This document shows, one piece after another, positions 6,997 to 14,968 of a stretch of DNA of 29,853 bases. Where the stretch lies: contig CAZEFI010000022.1 in NCBI GenBank assembly GCA_964511425.1, positions 1-29,853 of the forward strand, written 5' to 3'. The first letter of the stretch is position 1. The number at the start of each line of letters is the position of its first letter. The DNA comes from Bin55 sp964511425. Its GTDB lineage: Bacteria > Pseudomonadota > Gammaproteobacteria > Pseudomonadales > Azotimanducaceae. A program made the translations under genes and the position numbers. The notes below the pieces were generated by a model. It ran no database searches. It saw nothing but the letters and a program-made list of their open reading frames with translations, and had not been told where the DNA came from.

Positions 6997-9041
6997 ATGA
7001 AAGTAACGATTTTTTTTGGATGTGTCTTGATGTGTGTCTTGATGACATCCTGTAGTGTTAAGAAAGAGAGTCTAACAATGTCCGAACCTCCTATCGCAGA
7101 CCGCCGTGCGCACGTCGAAACCTACCACGGGATGCCATTAGAAGACCCATACCACTGGTTAAAAGATCAAAGCTATCCGACGATTGACGATGAGGATGTG
7201 TTAGATTATTTGAAAGCGGAAAATGCATATTTTGAAGAATTTGCGGGATTAATCGAAGATAGAGTCGACGTCATCTACAACGAGCTAAAAGGTCGTTTGG
7301 AGAAAGAAGATGCGTCAGTACCGTTCCGAGATGGTGATTATGTCTACCAATCGCGCTATATTCCGGACGGACAATACCGACAACACATTCGCTGGTCGGT
7401 GGAAAGTGACGCCAAGAGTTCGGGAGACTATTTCGTGGTCCCAGAAGAAGGATCACAGGTTATATTAGATCAGAACGAGCTCGCGGAGGGGCTGGAATAT
7501 TTTCGTTTAGGAACTTTTTCGGTAAGTCCAGACGATCAGTTGTTGGCCTATAGTTCCGATACCAATGGAAGCGAGAGATTTACTCTAGTGGTTAAGAACT
7601 TGACCACTGGCGAACTACTATCGGATCGAATCGAAAATACAGGTGGTAGCGTGGCGTGGGCGAGCGATAGTAAGAGTTTTCTTTACGTGACAGTCGACGA
7701 ACATTGGCGACCCAATCGGGTATTGCACCATGTGTTGGGTGCAGATCCTACGAACGATCGGGTTGTCTATGAAGAATCAGATCCTGGTTTTTTCGTTGGA
7801 GTTTCTCGCACCACGTCTCGTGAATACGCGGTAATTTCGACCGATGACCACGAAACAAGTGAAGTTTACCTACTACCTCTAAACGACTTGACACAAGATC
7901 CCAAGTTGATTGTCCAACGGCAGGACAAACACTATTACTCGGTTGATCACGGCGGCCAAGACTTTTATGTTTTAACGAACGACACACACAAGAATTTTCG
8001 ACTCGCAAGCACAGCTGAGGAAGCATTAGCACCAGAAAATTGGAAATCGGTTATCGAGGGAACCGATTCAAGATACATCACAAACTTCCAAGCTCTAGCC
8101 GATCGATTGATTGTGAGCTACCGGGAAGACGGATTGGATCAAATCGCTATTCTTGAATCCGATGCTGAATTACAACCACTTGAGTTCGAGGAGGCCGTGT
8201 ATAGCGTGGGTTTTGGATCCAGTAGTTCGGGTCCCAACCCATCTCATATTCGAATCTTTTTCTCTTCGTTGGTAACTCCCAGTACCACCTTCGACTATGA
8301 ACTTGCGACAGGGGAGAGACTTGAACGGAAAGTTCAAGTTATACCGAGCGGGTACGATGCTAGTCTGTACACATCGGAACGCAGAATGGCCAAGTCGCAC
8401 GACGGAGTACTCGTTCCTGTGTCGATCGTGTATCGCAAAGACACGCCTCTAGACGGCACAGCACCACTCTATTTACGTGCCTATGGAGCGTATGGATCTA
8501 GTTCTTCACCGAGCTTCTCGACGACCATTAAGTCTTGGTTAGATCGTGGATTCGTCTACGCGATCGCACACATTCGCGGCGGCAGTGAGATGGGATATCA
8601 CTGGTATGAAGATGGGAAACTCGACAAACGCATGAATACATTTCTCGACTTCATCTCGGTCGCCCGCTATCTCATTGATGAAAAATTCACCGCACCGAAA
8701 CGTATTGCAATTACTGGTGGTAGCGCAGGCGGTACGCTCATGGGGGTGGTTGTGAATGAAGCACCAGAACTCTGGGGTGCAGTGGTTTCACATGTTCCTT
8801 TTGTTGATGTGCTCAACACAATGCTGGATGAGTCTTTGCCGTTGACGCCGATTGAATGGCCAGAATGGGGTAATCCCATCACCGATAAGCTTGCGTACGA
8901 ATACATCAAATCTTATTCGCCATACGATCAATTAGCGGCTAAAGATTACCCACCAATGTTGGTGACAGCAGGGTTGAATGATCCCAGAGTTACGTATTGG
9001 GAACCCGCTAAGTACGTAGCGAAGTTACGCCACGTAAAGAC
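6997..9041 (+). CDS. Prolyl oligopeptidase family serine peptidase, oligopeptidase B-like lipoprotein (3' end lost in assembly gap)
   Basis: About 681 codons are readable before the N run. The N-terminus is a lipoprotein signal (MKVTIFFGCVLMCVLMTSC) with Cys as the likely lipidated residue, so it should sit in the cell envelope, unlike cytosolic E. coli PtrB. Then come the S9A opening (GMPLEDPYHWLKD), a seven-bladed propeller, and the alpha/beta-hydrolase domain with AHIRGGSEMGYHWYEDGK, the nucleophile Ser576 in GGSAGG and Asp662 in GLNDPRV. The Ser-Asp spacing of 86 matches oligopeptidase B. The catalytic His is expected about 35 residues after the Asp, inside the unsequenced gap. The open frame continuing past the gap (to 9267) is not this gene; it is antisense to DUF1820. 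The enzyme would cleave short peptides after basic residues. Confidence 0.9.
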
Positions 9042-9141
9042 NNNNNNNNNNNNNNNNNNNNNNNNNNNNNNNNNNNNNNNNNNNNNNNNNNNNNNNNNNN
9101 NNNNNNNNNNNNNNNNNNNNNNNNNNNNNNNNNNNNNNNNN
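9042..9141. other. Assembly gap of exactly 100 N
   Basis: A run of 100 N, the customary placeholder for a scaffold join of unknown length. Both flanking genes run into it and are incomplete: the oligopeptidase lacks roughly 55-75 C-terminal codons and the DUF1820 protein some 15-30. Since they converge, the true distance is probably more than 200 bases, so the coordinates of everything beyond are relative. Confidence 0.97.
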
Positions 9142-9365
9142 GAGTGGATGGGAACCCATGCACTCTCCACTTCGCCGAATTCGTTTCGTAATTTCTCTTC
9201 GGAAGGATCAATCACTACCTGTGAAGGTTTGGTAAACACGAACGAGTTGAGTTCAACAAAACCATAAACCTCAGCACTGTCGATGCTTCGAACGTAGACT
9301 TCGTAAATTTGGCCCCCATTGTAGAACTGCACACGATAAATGTGGGGCTTGTCGATGCTTGTCAT
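9142..9365 (-). CDS. DUF1820 family protein (3' end lost in assembly gap)
   Basis: About 74 N-terminal residues are visible. They begin MTSIDKPHIYRVQFYNGGQ and include VYVRSIDSAEVYGFVEL and VVIDPSEEKLRNEFGEV, a good match to the small (about 110 residues) DUF1820 proteins of Gammaproteobacteria. The function is unknown. No signal peptide or membrane segment is present. ATG 9365 is preferred over the upstream TTG 9428, because family members start just before the KPHIYRV block. The gene converges with the oligopeptidase gene. The remaining C-terminus, expected to read on from VESAWVPIH, lies in the gap. Confidence 0.8.
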
Positions 9366-9528
9366 AGATTCAGAGGGCTCTAAGTGTGTCGTAGTGTTCG
9401 GAACGGGGTTATTGTAAAAAAGTGGCAAAATTTCTGTTGGGAAAAACTAGCGGAGACGGTTCTATTCCAACCAGTCCCCGCTAATCATTACCCAATTACG
9501 CGTCGATCGTCGTCATACCCTCGATACT

Positions 9529-10908
9529 TTAAGAAGTCTTCTCGAATCGCGGAAGATTCTTGGTGGCGAACATTAAACCGCCCAACAATACTAAGAGTAA
9601 CGCAGCCCCGGCTAGCAGCGCATAGTTATCAAGTTGTAGAATGAAGTACAGCGCACTGTACAGGATGACTAGAAACACTGCAATCGTCGCGGTAATTTGT
9701 GCGGTTTTTGTGATAAACCATACGTATGCGGTGTTCATCGTCGTAAGAATCAACGCGGCGAGGACATAGCCTGTTAAGAAACCGACGTGTTCTGTGAGTG
9801 CAAGCAGAGTGAGAAAGAACAGTACCAAGCCAATGCCCACGACACCGTATTGAACGATGTGAAATTTGACTGTCGAGACAAGTTCTAGACATAGTACGCT
9901 CACCAAAGTCAAAACGACAAAGAAAATTCCGTAAGTAATTGCACGGCTAATGTCGCGGTAATCCGTATTGAGATTCAGTACGTCATAGCCTAAAGTTAAA
10001 CCAGAACTTGACCAATTCGTGGAACGACGATATTGATCGTAAGAAATTCCTGCACCAAGGCGATCTATCATATCTCTCACCGACGTTTCGGATTTGAATC
10101 CTCGTGCGAGTTTCTGAATGGTCCAAGTCTGATGAAAACCATTGGCGGTTATCTCTTCGGACTTATCGGGTAAAGTACCTCGAAATTTTGGGTGGGGCCA
10201 GTCACTACTCATCGTAATGTTTGAAACATCACCGACTGGTACAACAGCGAAGCTTCGTGAACCACGGAAATTTAATTGAACTTCGACGTCCGAAATGTCT
10301 TGCAACATTTCTTCTGTGAGATTCACTTGAAGAGTATTGCCAAGGAATGTTTGGCTTGAATAAAAATCTGTGAGTTCGACTCCGTTCCAGCGAATCGAGG
10401 GAGACTTTATCCCCCGCCCATCCGTAATGCCGAGCACTAGAGATATTTGTTCGATACGACGCGAACTGTCGTCGAATTTGATGGCGGGAAACGATGCCGA
10501 AGCATTGAGAGTGGCGTGAAATACTGGTACGCTATAGATTCCGCGCGACTTGATGGTGTGTGTTGTAGCGTGATCTAAGTCTAATACGGTTGGCATATAC
10601 GCTCGGACGTCACTTCGAACAGTCCGTGTTGTACCCGTCATAGTTTCTTGTTCGGCGCGGACCAATATAAACGGACCTACTACGCGTTGAGCGTTTCCAC
10701 CCCAACCTATTCCGATTTCCTGCGTAGCTTTGTCAAGATATTGGCTGCGTTCTTCGACAAGATGACCCACAAGGAAGAGTGGAATCATGAGTGCGAGTAC
10801 GATTGCGATAACCACGACGAAGCGAAACGTAATCGACGCGCTTATGTGATTGATGTTACGGCGTAACCAAGAGTCGTCCGAATTTGAATTTTCGGAAGTT
10901 TCTGACAT
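9529..10908 (-). CDS. creD: Inner membrane protein CreD
   Basis: A 459-residue CreD/Cet protein (PF06123). One N-terminal transmembrane helix lies near residues 27-50 (FRFVVVIAIVLALMIPLFLVG). A large periplasmic beta-rich domain of about 270 residues follows, containing the conserved GIGWGGNAQRVVGPFILV. Five more helices fill the last 130 residues. In enterobacteria and pseudomonads creD is under control of CreBC and influences colicin tolerance and envelope or beta-lactam responses; its biochemical role is unknown. No creB or creC is in the window, so regulation may differ. The ATG at 10908 has GGAG ten bases upstream. Confidence 0.9.
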   Translation of the reverse strand: MSETSENSNSDDSWLRRNINHISASITFRFVVVIAIVLALMIPLFLVGHLVEERSQYLDKATQEIGIGWGGNAQRVVGPFILVRAEQETMTGTTRTVRSDVRAYMPTVLDLDHATTHTIKSRGIYSVPVFHATLNASASFPAIKFDDSSRRIEQISLVLGITDGRGIKSPSIRWNGVELTDFYSSQTFLGNTLQVNLTEEMLQDISDVEVQLNFRGSRSFAVVPVGDVSNITMSSDWPHPKFRGTLPDKSEEITANGFHQTWTIQKLARGFKSETSVRDMIDRLGAGISYDQYRRSTNWSSSGLTLGYDVLNLNTDYRDISRAITYGIFFVVLTLVSVLCLELVSTVKFHIVQYGVVGIGLVLFFLTLLALTEHVGFLTGYVLAALILTTMNTAYVWFITKTAQITATIAVFLVILYSALYFILQLDNYALLAGAALLLVLLGGLMFATKNLPRFEKTS

Positions 10909-10927
10909 TATTTGAGAACTCCAATTT

Positions 10928-10957
10928 ATTAAAACTTAATTTGCGTTCCCATTCCAA
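10928..10957 (-). promoter_or_regulatory. Candidate creD promoter
   Basis: Read on the minus strand: TTGGAA (10957-10952), an 18-base spacer, then TTTAAT (10933-10928, 5/6 match). The predicted start of transcription is about 13 bases before the ATG, which leaves the GGAG ribosome site almost at the 5' end. The surrounding sequence is AT-rich. Confidence 0.35.
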
Positions 10958-11090
10958 TTTCCAACAGAGATTTTAACAGTTATTTGTGACTAACATCTCG
11001 ACTACTACGATAATTAGTTTTATTGTCTTCGACTCGGTGCTCACAAAGTGGCTAGTGTGTGATCACTCTCTCTTCGTTCAAAGGCTCAAT

Positions 11091-12341
11091 TCAAGCAGCT
11101 CTTCTCAAAAATGATTCGGGTGAACGTCGCGCCAATGAAAGCGAGCGAGTTACTTCAAGAAGAGAGCAAACCGTAGCGAATTGTGTTTGATCGAGCCAAA
11201 ACCATCCCAAACTGAACCGTTGACAATTTATAGTTTGAGCTTGAACTGCCTGCTGGCAATAGTACAGAATTTGCCAAACTGAAGTAGCCCCTGCAGGTGT
11301 CGCGCTAGGGGAGTTCAGGACACTATAGCCCAAGACGTTGGTCATAGACCCGGAAATACAGTCAACGAGATCTGCTTTTCCAGCAAGATCTAGTGCCAAG
11401 CAACGTGCATACCGTTTACGCCGGTTTATCACCGCTGGTGGAAGGTCGTAAAGTATCGGCGTAAACTTCGAAGTAGGAACCTCTTGTATCGGTCTAGCGG
11501 CTTTTGTCTTTGAAATAGGGGCTTGAGAACGAGGTGAAGGTGGTTTTTTGCGGTCTCGAGCAGCAAGACTCTTAATTAGTCGTGCGCGCTCCTCATTGCA
11601 GCACAGCAGCATAGCGCGTACGTATTGTGAGTCTACGTCGCACCAAAGACAAATCTCTCGTTCCATGACTTCTCGAAATAGTTGGATGTCCAATGTGTCA
11701 TCATCACATTCTTCGCAAATGTCCTCGAAAGCTTCAAAGCAGTCACTTAATTCTTCCCCGAAATATTTCCAAATATCTCGCATAGCACGGTAAAGCTTTC
11801 GCACGTTCACAATGTGTCGTCGTCCCATCCCCTTGTTGAGTGCTTTCGGTAATAACGGATAGAGTTCTCTCGCAACAAATCGCATGTCGTTCAATAAAGA
11901 TTGGCTTATCGGAAAACCACTTTTTCTCAACCACATCACAATTTCGCGTTGTGACATCTTTTGTGTAATTTCATTTTCTCTCGTTTCAATGCAATCATTG
12001 AGGTGGAGAGCTTTATCAATGAATTTGCTACTTCTACGAACGTGATTTTGAATCAGGTGGGACAGCTTTAATTGGTCACCAGAAATGGACTGGGTTCGAA
12101 GAACAAAGTGAGCTGGAACCGGTTCTAGGCCGTTCCCCTTTTGTTCTAATTGAACAGCGTTGAGGAGTTTAAGGCGCGTGTGACCCCCACCGTACAGTTC
12201 ACATTGTTGTGTGTCACTTTTCTTTGTGAACACAAGCGGTTGAAGCAAACCAACGTGTTTTATCGAGTCGTATAAGCGGTACTCAGTACGTTTTGAACAC
12301 CCAGAATTTCCACGCTTCTTGAATTTATTCTTGATACTCAT
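11091..12341 (-). CDS. ParB-like nuclease/partition-domain protein, integrative-element type
   Basis: A 416-residue protein. The N-terminus has a ParB-type core: LYDSIKHVGLLQPLVF, then ELYGGGHTRLKLLNAV in the GxxR position (here GGHTR). A helix-turn-helix region follows, with SQREIVMWLRKSGFPISQSL and then YPLLPKALNKGMGRRHI. This arrangement resembles the ParB-like proteins of PFGI-1-type integrative conjugative elements more than chromosomal ParB. The middle is Cys- and acid-rich (ICEECDDDT), followed by a Pro/Lys linker (about 275-295) and a C-terminal part of unknown kind. No parA, relaxase or integrase is nearby, so it is an orphan: a relic, or a domesticated regulator. The family call is from pattern recognition, not a search. 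Confidence 0.7.
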   Translation of the reverse strand: MSIKNKFKKRGNSGCSKRTEYRLYDSIKHVGLLQPLVFTKKSDTQQCELYGGGHTRLKLLNAVQLEQKGNGLEPVPAHFVLRTQSISGDQLKLSHLIQNHVRRSSKFIDKALHLNDCIETRENEITQKMSQREIVMWLRKSGFPISQSLLNDMRFVARELYPLLPKALNKGMGRRHIVNVRKLYRAMRDIWKYFGEELSDCFEAFEDICEECDDDTLDIQLFREVMEREICLWCDVDSQYVRAMLLCCNEERARLIKSLAARDRKKPPSPRSQAPISKTKAARPIQEVPTSKFTPILYDLPPAVINRRKRYARCLALDLAGKADLVDCISGSMTNVLGYSVLNSPSATPAGATSVWQILYYCQQAVQAQTINCQRFSLGWFWLDQTQFATVCSLLEVTRSLSLARRSPESFLRRAA

Positions 12342-12369
12342 TGGCTACTCGTACTAAATTTGAAAAGTG

Positions 12370-12400
12370 ATTATACGTACAGTATTTTATGTATATTCAA
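12370..12400 (-). promoter_or_regulatory. Candidate promoter of the ParB-like gene
   Basis: On the minus strand a perfect TATAAT (about 12375-12370) lies about 30 bases before the ATG. TTGAAT (about 12400-12395) is the likely -35, with a 19-base spacer that is slightly long. The gene therefore appears to have its own promoter. Confidence 0.4.
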
Positions 12401-12599
12401 AAAAAGCATCTATAGGCGATGTGAATTCTAACGTCGGTAGTAGCACCGTGTTCAGACTGACACACGATTGAGTTTCTGTAATCTCAGTGCCGCTTTTGAC
12501 GTACCGAAAGCACGAAAATCTACAGAAATCATTGATATTTTCGGTCGTGACTCGAGTACAAAATTCAAAAAATTGAATATTACGATTCAATTACGCTTA

Positions 12600-12627
12600 T
12601 TGACATCGACGTTTTCGTGGATATTCT
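12600..12627 (+). promoter_or_regulatory. Candidate promoter of the phoH-ybeY-corC-lnt operon
   Basis: A perfect TTGACA (12600-12605), 16 bases, then TATTCT (12622-12627, 4/6 match). Transcription would start near 12634, about 25 bases before the TTG start of phoH. The short leader has no strong Shine-Dalgarno. Confidence 0.55.
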
Positions 12628-12658
12628 TTAATTCCCTTCACTACCAAGATACGTTCGT

Positions 12659-13693
12659 TTGAACGACGATTCACCGGCTTGTGATTCGATCACAACACTG
12701 AATCTCGAACCTAATGACCACCATCGTCTCGCCGCGTTGTGCGGTCCGGACGACGCGAATATTCGCCAACTAGAGCAACGTCTGCAAGTCGATATTCGTA
12801 ATCGAGGCAATCAGTTCCAACTCGTTGGTCCAGAACCACAAGTATCCGCCGCGCAATCTGTACTTAACCGCTTGTATCAGGAGACCGCTTCGTGTGATCT
12901 TCTGGATCCACATACTGTGCATCTATTTTTGCAGGGCACCTTCGTAGACGATTTGCGACGAACCAGTGACGATGAGCAGGCAGTGACCAACGGGCTGATA
13001 GTCACCCGTAAAAGGCACATATCTCCTCGAGGCCACAATCAAGTGCAATTTGTTCACAACATGCGAAATTTGGACATCAATTTTGGTGTCGGTCCAGCAG
13101 GTACCGGTAAAACCTATCTGGCGGTTGCATGCGCGGTTGAAGCTTTGGAAAGTGGTAAAGTTTCTCGCATACTTCTTGTGCGCCCCGCAGTAGAAGTTGG
13201 CGAAAAACTGGGCTTTCTACCCGGAGATTTAGCACAGAAGATCGATCCTTACTTACGCCCGTTATATGACGCCTTGTATGAAATGCTTGGCGCGCCTCGA
13301 GTTCTCAAATGTATTGAACGGAACGAAATCGAAATTGCACCACTCGCCTACATGCGCGGACGGACGCTCAACAATGCATTCATCATCTTGGATGAGGGGC
13401 AAAACACAACGATCTCACAGATGAAGATGTTCCTCACACGAATAGGATTCGGTTCTACTGTAGCGATCACCGGCGACCTCACACAGATCGATCTACCCCA
13501 GCACCAGTACCGTCAACAGTCGGGATTGGTACACGTGTTGAAGATTATCGGAGAAATCGAAGGGATCTCAATCGTACACTTTAACCGGCGGGACGTCGTG
13601 CGTCATCCACTGGTGCAAGACATCGTCAATGCGTACGAACTTGACAGCGCGCGCAACCAATCCAAACCCCAAGATTCCGCAAAAGAAGCATGA
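12659..13693 (+). CDS. phoH: PhoH family ATPase (YbeZ)
   Basis: A 344-residue PhoH/YbeZ protein. An N-terminal KH-like region is followed by the P-loop ATPase with Walker A GPAGTGKT (residues 145-152) and Walker B FIILDEGQN. The segments RPAVEVGEKLGFLPGDL and ITGDLTQIDLP are hallmarks of the family. YbeZ partners with the endoribonuclease YbeY in rRNA processing and ribosome quality control. The start is TTG at 12659; no better in-frame start gives the whole conserved N-terminus. The stop overlaps the ybeY start as ATGA, so the two are translationally coupled. It is the first gene of the phoH-ybeY-corC-lnt operon, in the standard gammaproteobacterial order. Confidence 0.93.
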   Translation: MNDDSPACDSITTLNLEPNDHHRLAALCGPDDANIRQLEQRLQVDIRNRGNQFQLVGPEPQVSAAQSVLNRLYQETASCDLLDPHTVHLFLQGTFVDDLRRTSDDEQAVTNGLIVTRKRHISPRGHNQVQFVHNMRNLDINFGVGPAGTGKTYLAVACAVEALESGKVSRILLVRPAVEVGEKLGFLPGDLAQKIDPYLRPLYDALYEMLGAPRVLKCIERNEIEIAPLAYMRGRTLNNAFIILDEGQNTTISQMKMFLTRIGFGSTVAITGDLTQIDLPQHQYRQQSGLVHVLKIIGEIEGISIVHFNRRDVVRHPLVQDIVNAYELDSARNQSKPQDSAKEA

Positions 13694-14136
13694 CGATTAA
13701 AACAACCACATCTGTCTCGGTGCAGTTTGCTGTTCCTGTAGAGAATGTATCAATTGCCGACGTTATCGAATGGGTGGAATTGGCGCGGGATCCTCAATTA
13801 GGCGAAGTGTGCGTACGCTTTATGGGTCTGGACGAAGCTCGTATGTTGAACGAACAATTTCGAAAAATAGACAAACCAACGAACGTCCTTGCGTTTGAAA
13901 GTGAGCACGAGGACCTATTAGGCGATCTGGCGATTTGCGTGCCGATCGCAATGCAAGAAGCGCAAGAACAAGGAAAGTCAGTTTCCTCTCATATAGCTCA
14001 TCTCGTCATACATGGGACGTTGCACTTGTGTGGGTTTGATCACCAAACTGATCAGGACGCTCAGCGGATGGAATCGTTAGAGTCAGACTTGATGCACAGA
14101 TTGGGTTTTCCTAACCCGTACTACGAATATGGCTGA
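13690..14136 (+). CDS. ybeY: Endoribonuclease YbeY (rRNA maturation factor)
   Basis: 148 residues, the usual size. The zinc motif H-x3-H-x5-H is seen as His108, His112 and His118 in HGTLHLCGFDH. The family segments NEQFRKIDKPTNVLAF and LLGDLAIC precede it. YbeY is a single-strand-specific metallo-RNase needed for 16S rRNA 3' maturation and 70S quality control. The ATG overlaps the phoH stop (ATGA), and its own end overlaps corC by eight bases. These overlaps keep PhoH, YbeY and CorC in one translational unit. Confidence 0.95.
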   Translation: MTIKTTTSVSVQFAVPVENVSIADVIEWVELARDPQLGEVCVRFMGLDEARMLNEQFRKIDKPTNVLAFESEHEDLLGDLAICVPIAMQEAQEQGKSVSSHIAHLVIHGTLHLCGFDHQTDQDAQRMESLESDLMHRLGFPNPYYEYG

Positions 14137-14968
14137 AGAAGCAGAAAATAAGTCGCGATGGCGCGAATGGTTTGACCAATTGTTTTCCGACGATCCACCC
14201 AATGATCCGGCTAATAAATTTAAAGACGTGATCAAAGAGTTGGCTACCGAAGAGATCGAGAGCGCGGAAACGTTGAAGATAATTTATGGGGCACTCCATG
14301 TTGCGGATATGCGAGTGCGCGACATCATGGTTCCACGTGCTCGAATGGCCTGCATCCGAGCTGACTCCAATCGCGCACAAATTCTCAAGCAAATCGCCAA
14401 GTCGCAACACACGCGGTTCCCGGTCATCGGTGAAGACGCGGATGATATCAGAGGAATCCTTCACGCTAAGGATCTATTGATTGATAGCAATCAGAACAAC
14501 AGCAACGGATTTGACGTTGCACGCATTTGTCGTCCACCATCTCTTATACCTGAAAGCAAACGTCTCAACGTTCTGTTGAAGGACTTTCGTTCTTCGCGGC
14601 GACACATGGCAATAGTAGTTGACGAATTTGGTCATGTTTCAGGGTTAGTAACAATCGAGGATATATTAGAACAGATCGTTGGCGATATCGAAGATGAACA
14701 TGACCAGCTGGATTACGAAGATCAAAGTATCGTAGCGATTGAGGACCAGCAATATCGCGTACGAGGTGACACGTCAATTGACGAGTTTAACGACTACTTT
14801 AACGTCCAAATTCCACGAGAGGAACTCGAAACCGTGGGTGGAGTGATAACTCGTCAGTTTGGGCGAGTACCTGCGAACGGCGATGAGGTACAACTCGGGG
14901 CGATGAAAATTCGCGTGATTAACGCTGACAATCGCAAGATCACGCTCTTACAAGTGATTCAGCCATAG
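14129..14968 (+). CDS. corC: CorC/YbeX, CBS-domain protein
   Basis: 279 residues with a short acidic N-terminus, two CBS domains (about 65-185, opening with VRDIMVPRARM) and a C-terminal CorC/HlyC domain (about 200-279, ending in the KIRVINADNRKI region). It is soluble and lacks the DUF21 membrane domain of HlyC/CNNM transporters. CorC is linked to Mg/Co efflux, and YbeX to ribosome maturation. VVDEFGHVSGLVTIEDILE is the diagnostic CBS2 segment. The start codon ATG at 14129 lies inside the end of ybeY. Its stop TAG overlaps the probable beginning of lnt. Confidence 0.93.
   Translation: MAEEAENKSRWREWFDQLFSDDPPNDPANKFKDVIKELATEEIESAETLKIIYGALHVADMRVRDIMVPRARMACIRADSNRAQILKQIAKSQHTRFPVIGEDADDIRGILHAKDLLIDSNQNNSNGFDVARICRPPSLIPESKRLNVLLKDFRSSRRHMAIVVDEFGHVSGLVTIEDILEQIVGDIEDEHDQLDYEDQSIVAIEDQQYRVRGDTSIDEFNDYFNVQIPREELETVGGVITRQFGRVPANGDEVQLGAMKIRVINADNRKITLLQVIQP

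Larger units (their letters stand above)
12342..12658. other. AT-rich divergent gap between the ParB-like gene and phoH
   Basis: There is no convincing gene in these 317 bases. It holds promoter-like elements for both flanking genes and an inverted repeat, ACCGAAA (12503-12509) with TTTCGGT (12539-12545), separated by 29 bases. Short open frames here (12387-12590 minus, 12468-12662 plus) show no recognisable protein character. Confidence 0.5.

Noticed and set aside
9142..9267. Continuation of the oligopeptidase frame after the N run
   Set aside because: The translation is unlike the family's C-terminus and is antisense to the well-matching DUF1820 gene; the frame across N is meaningless.
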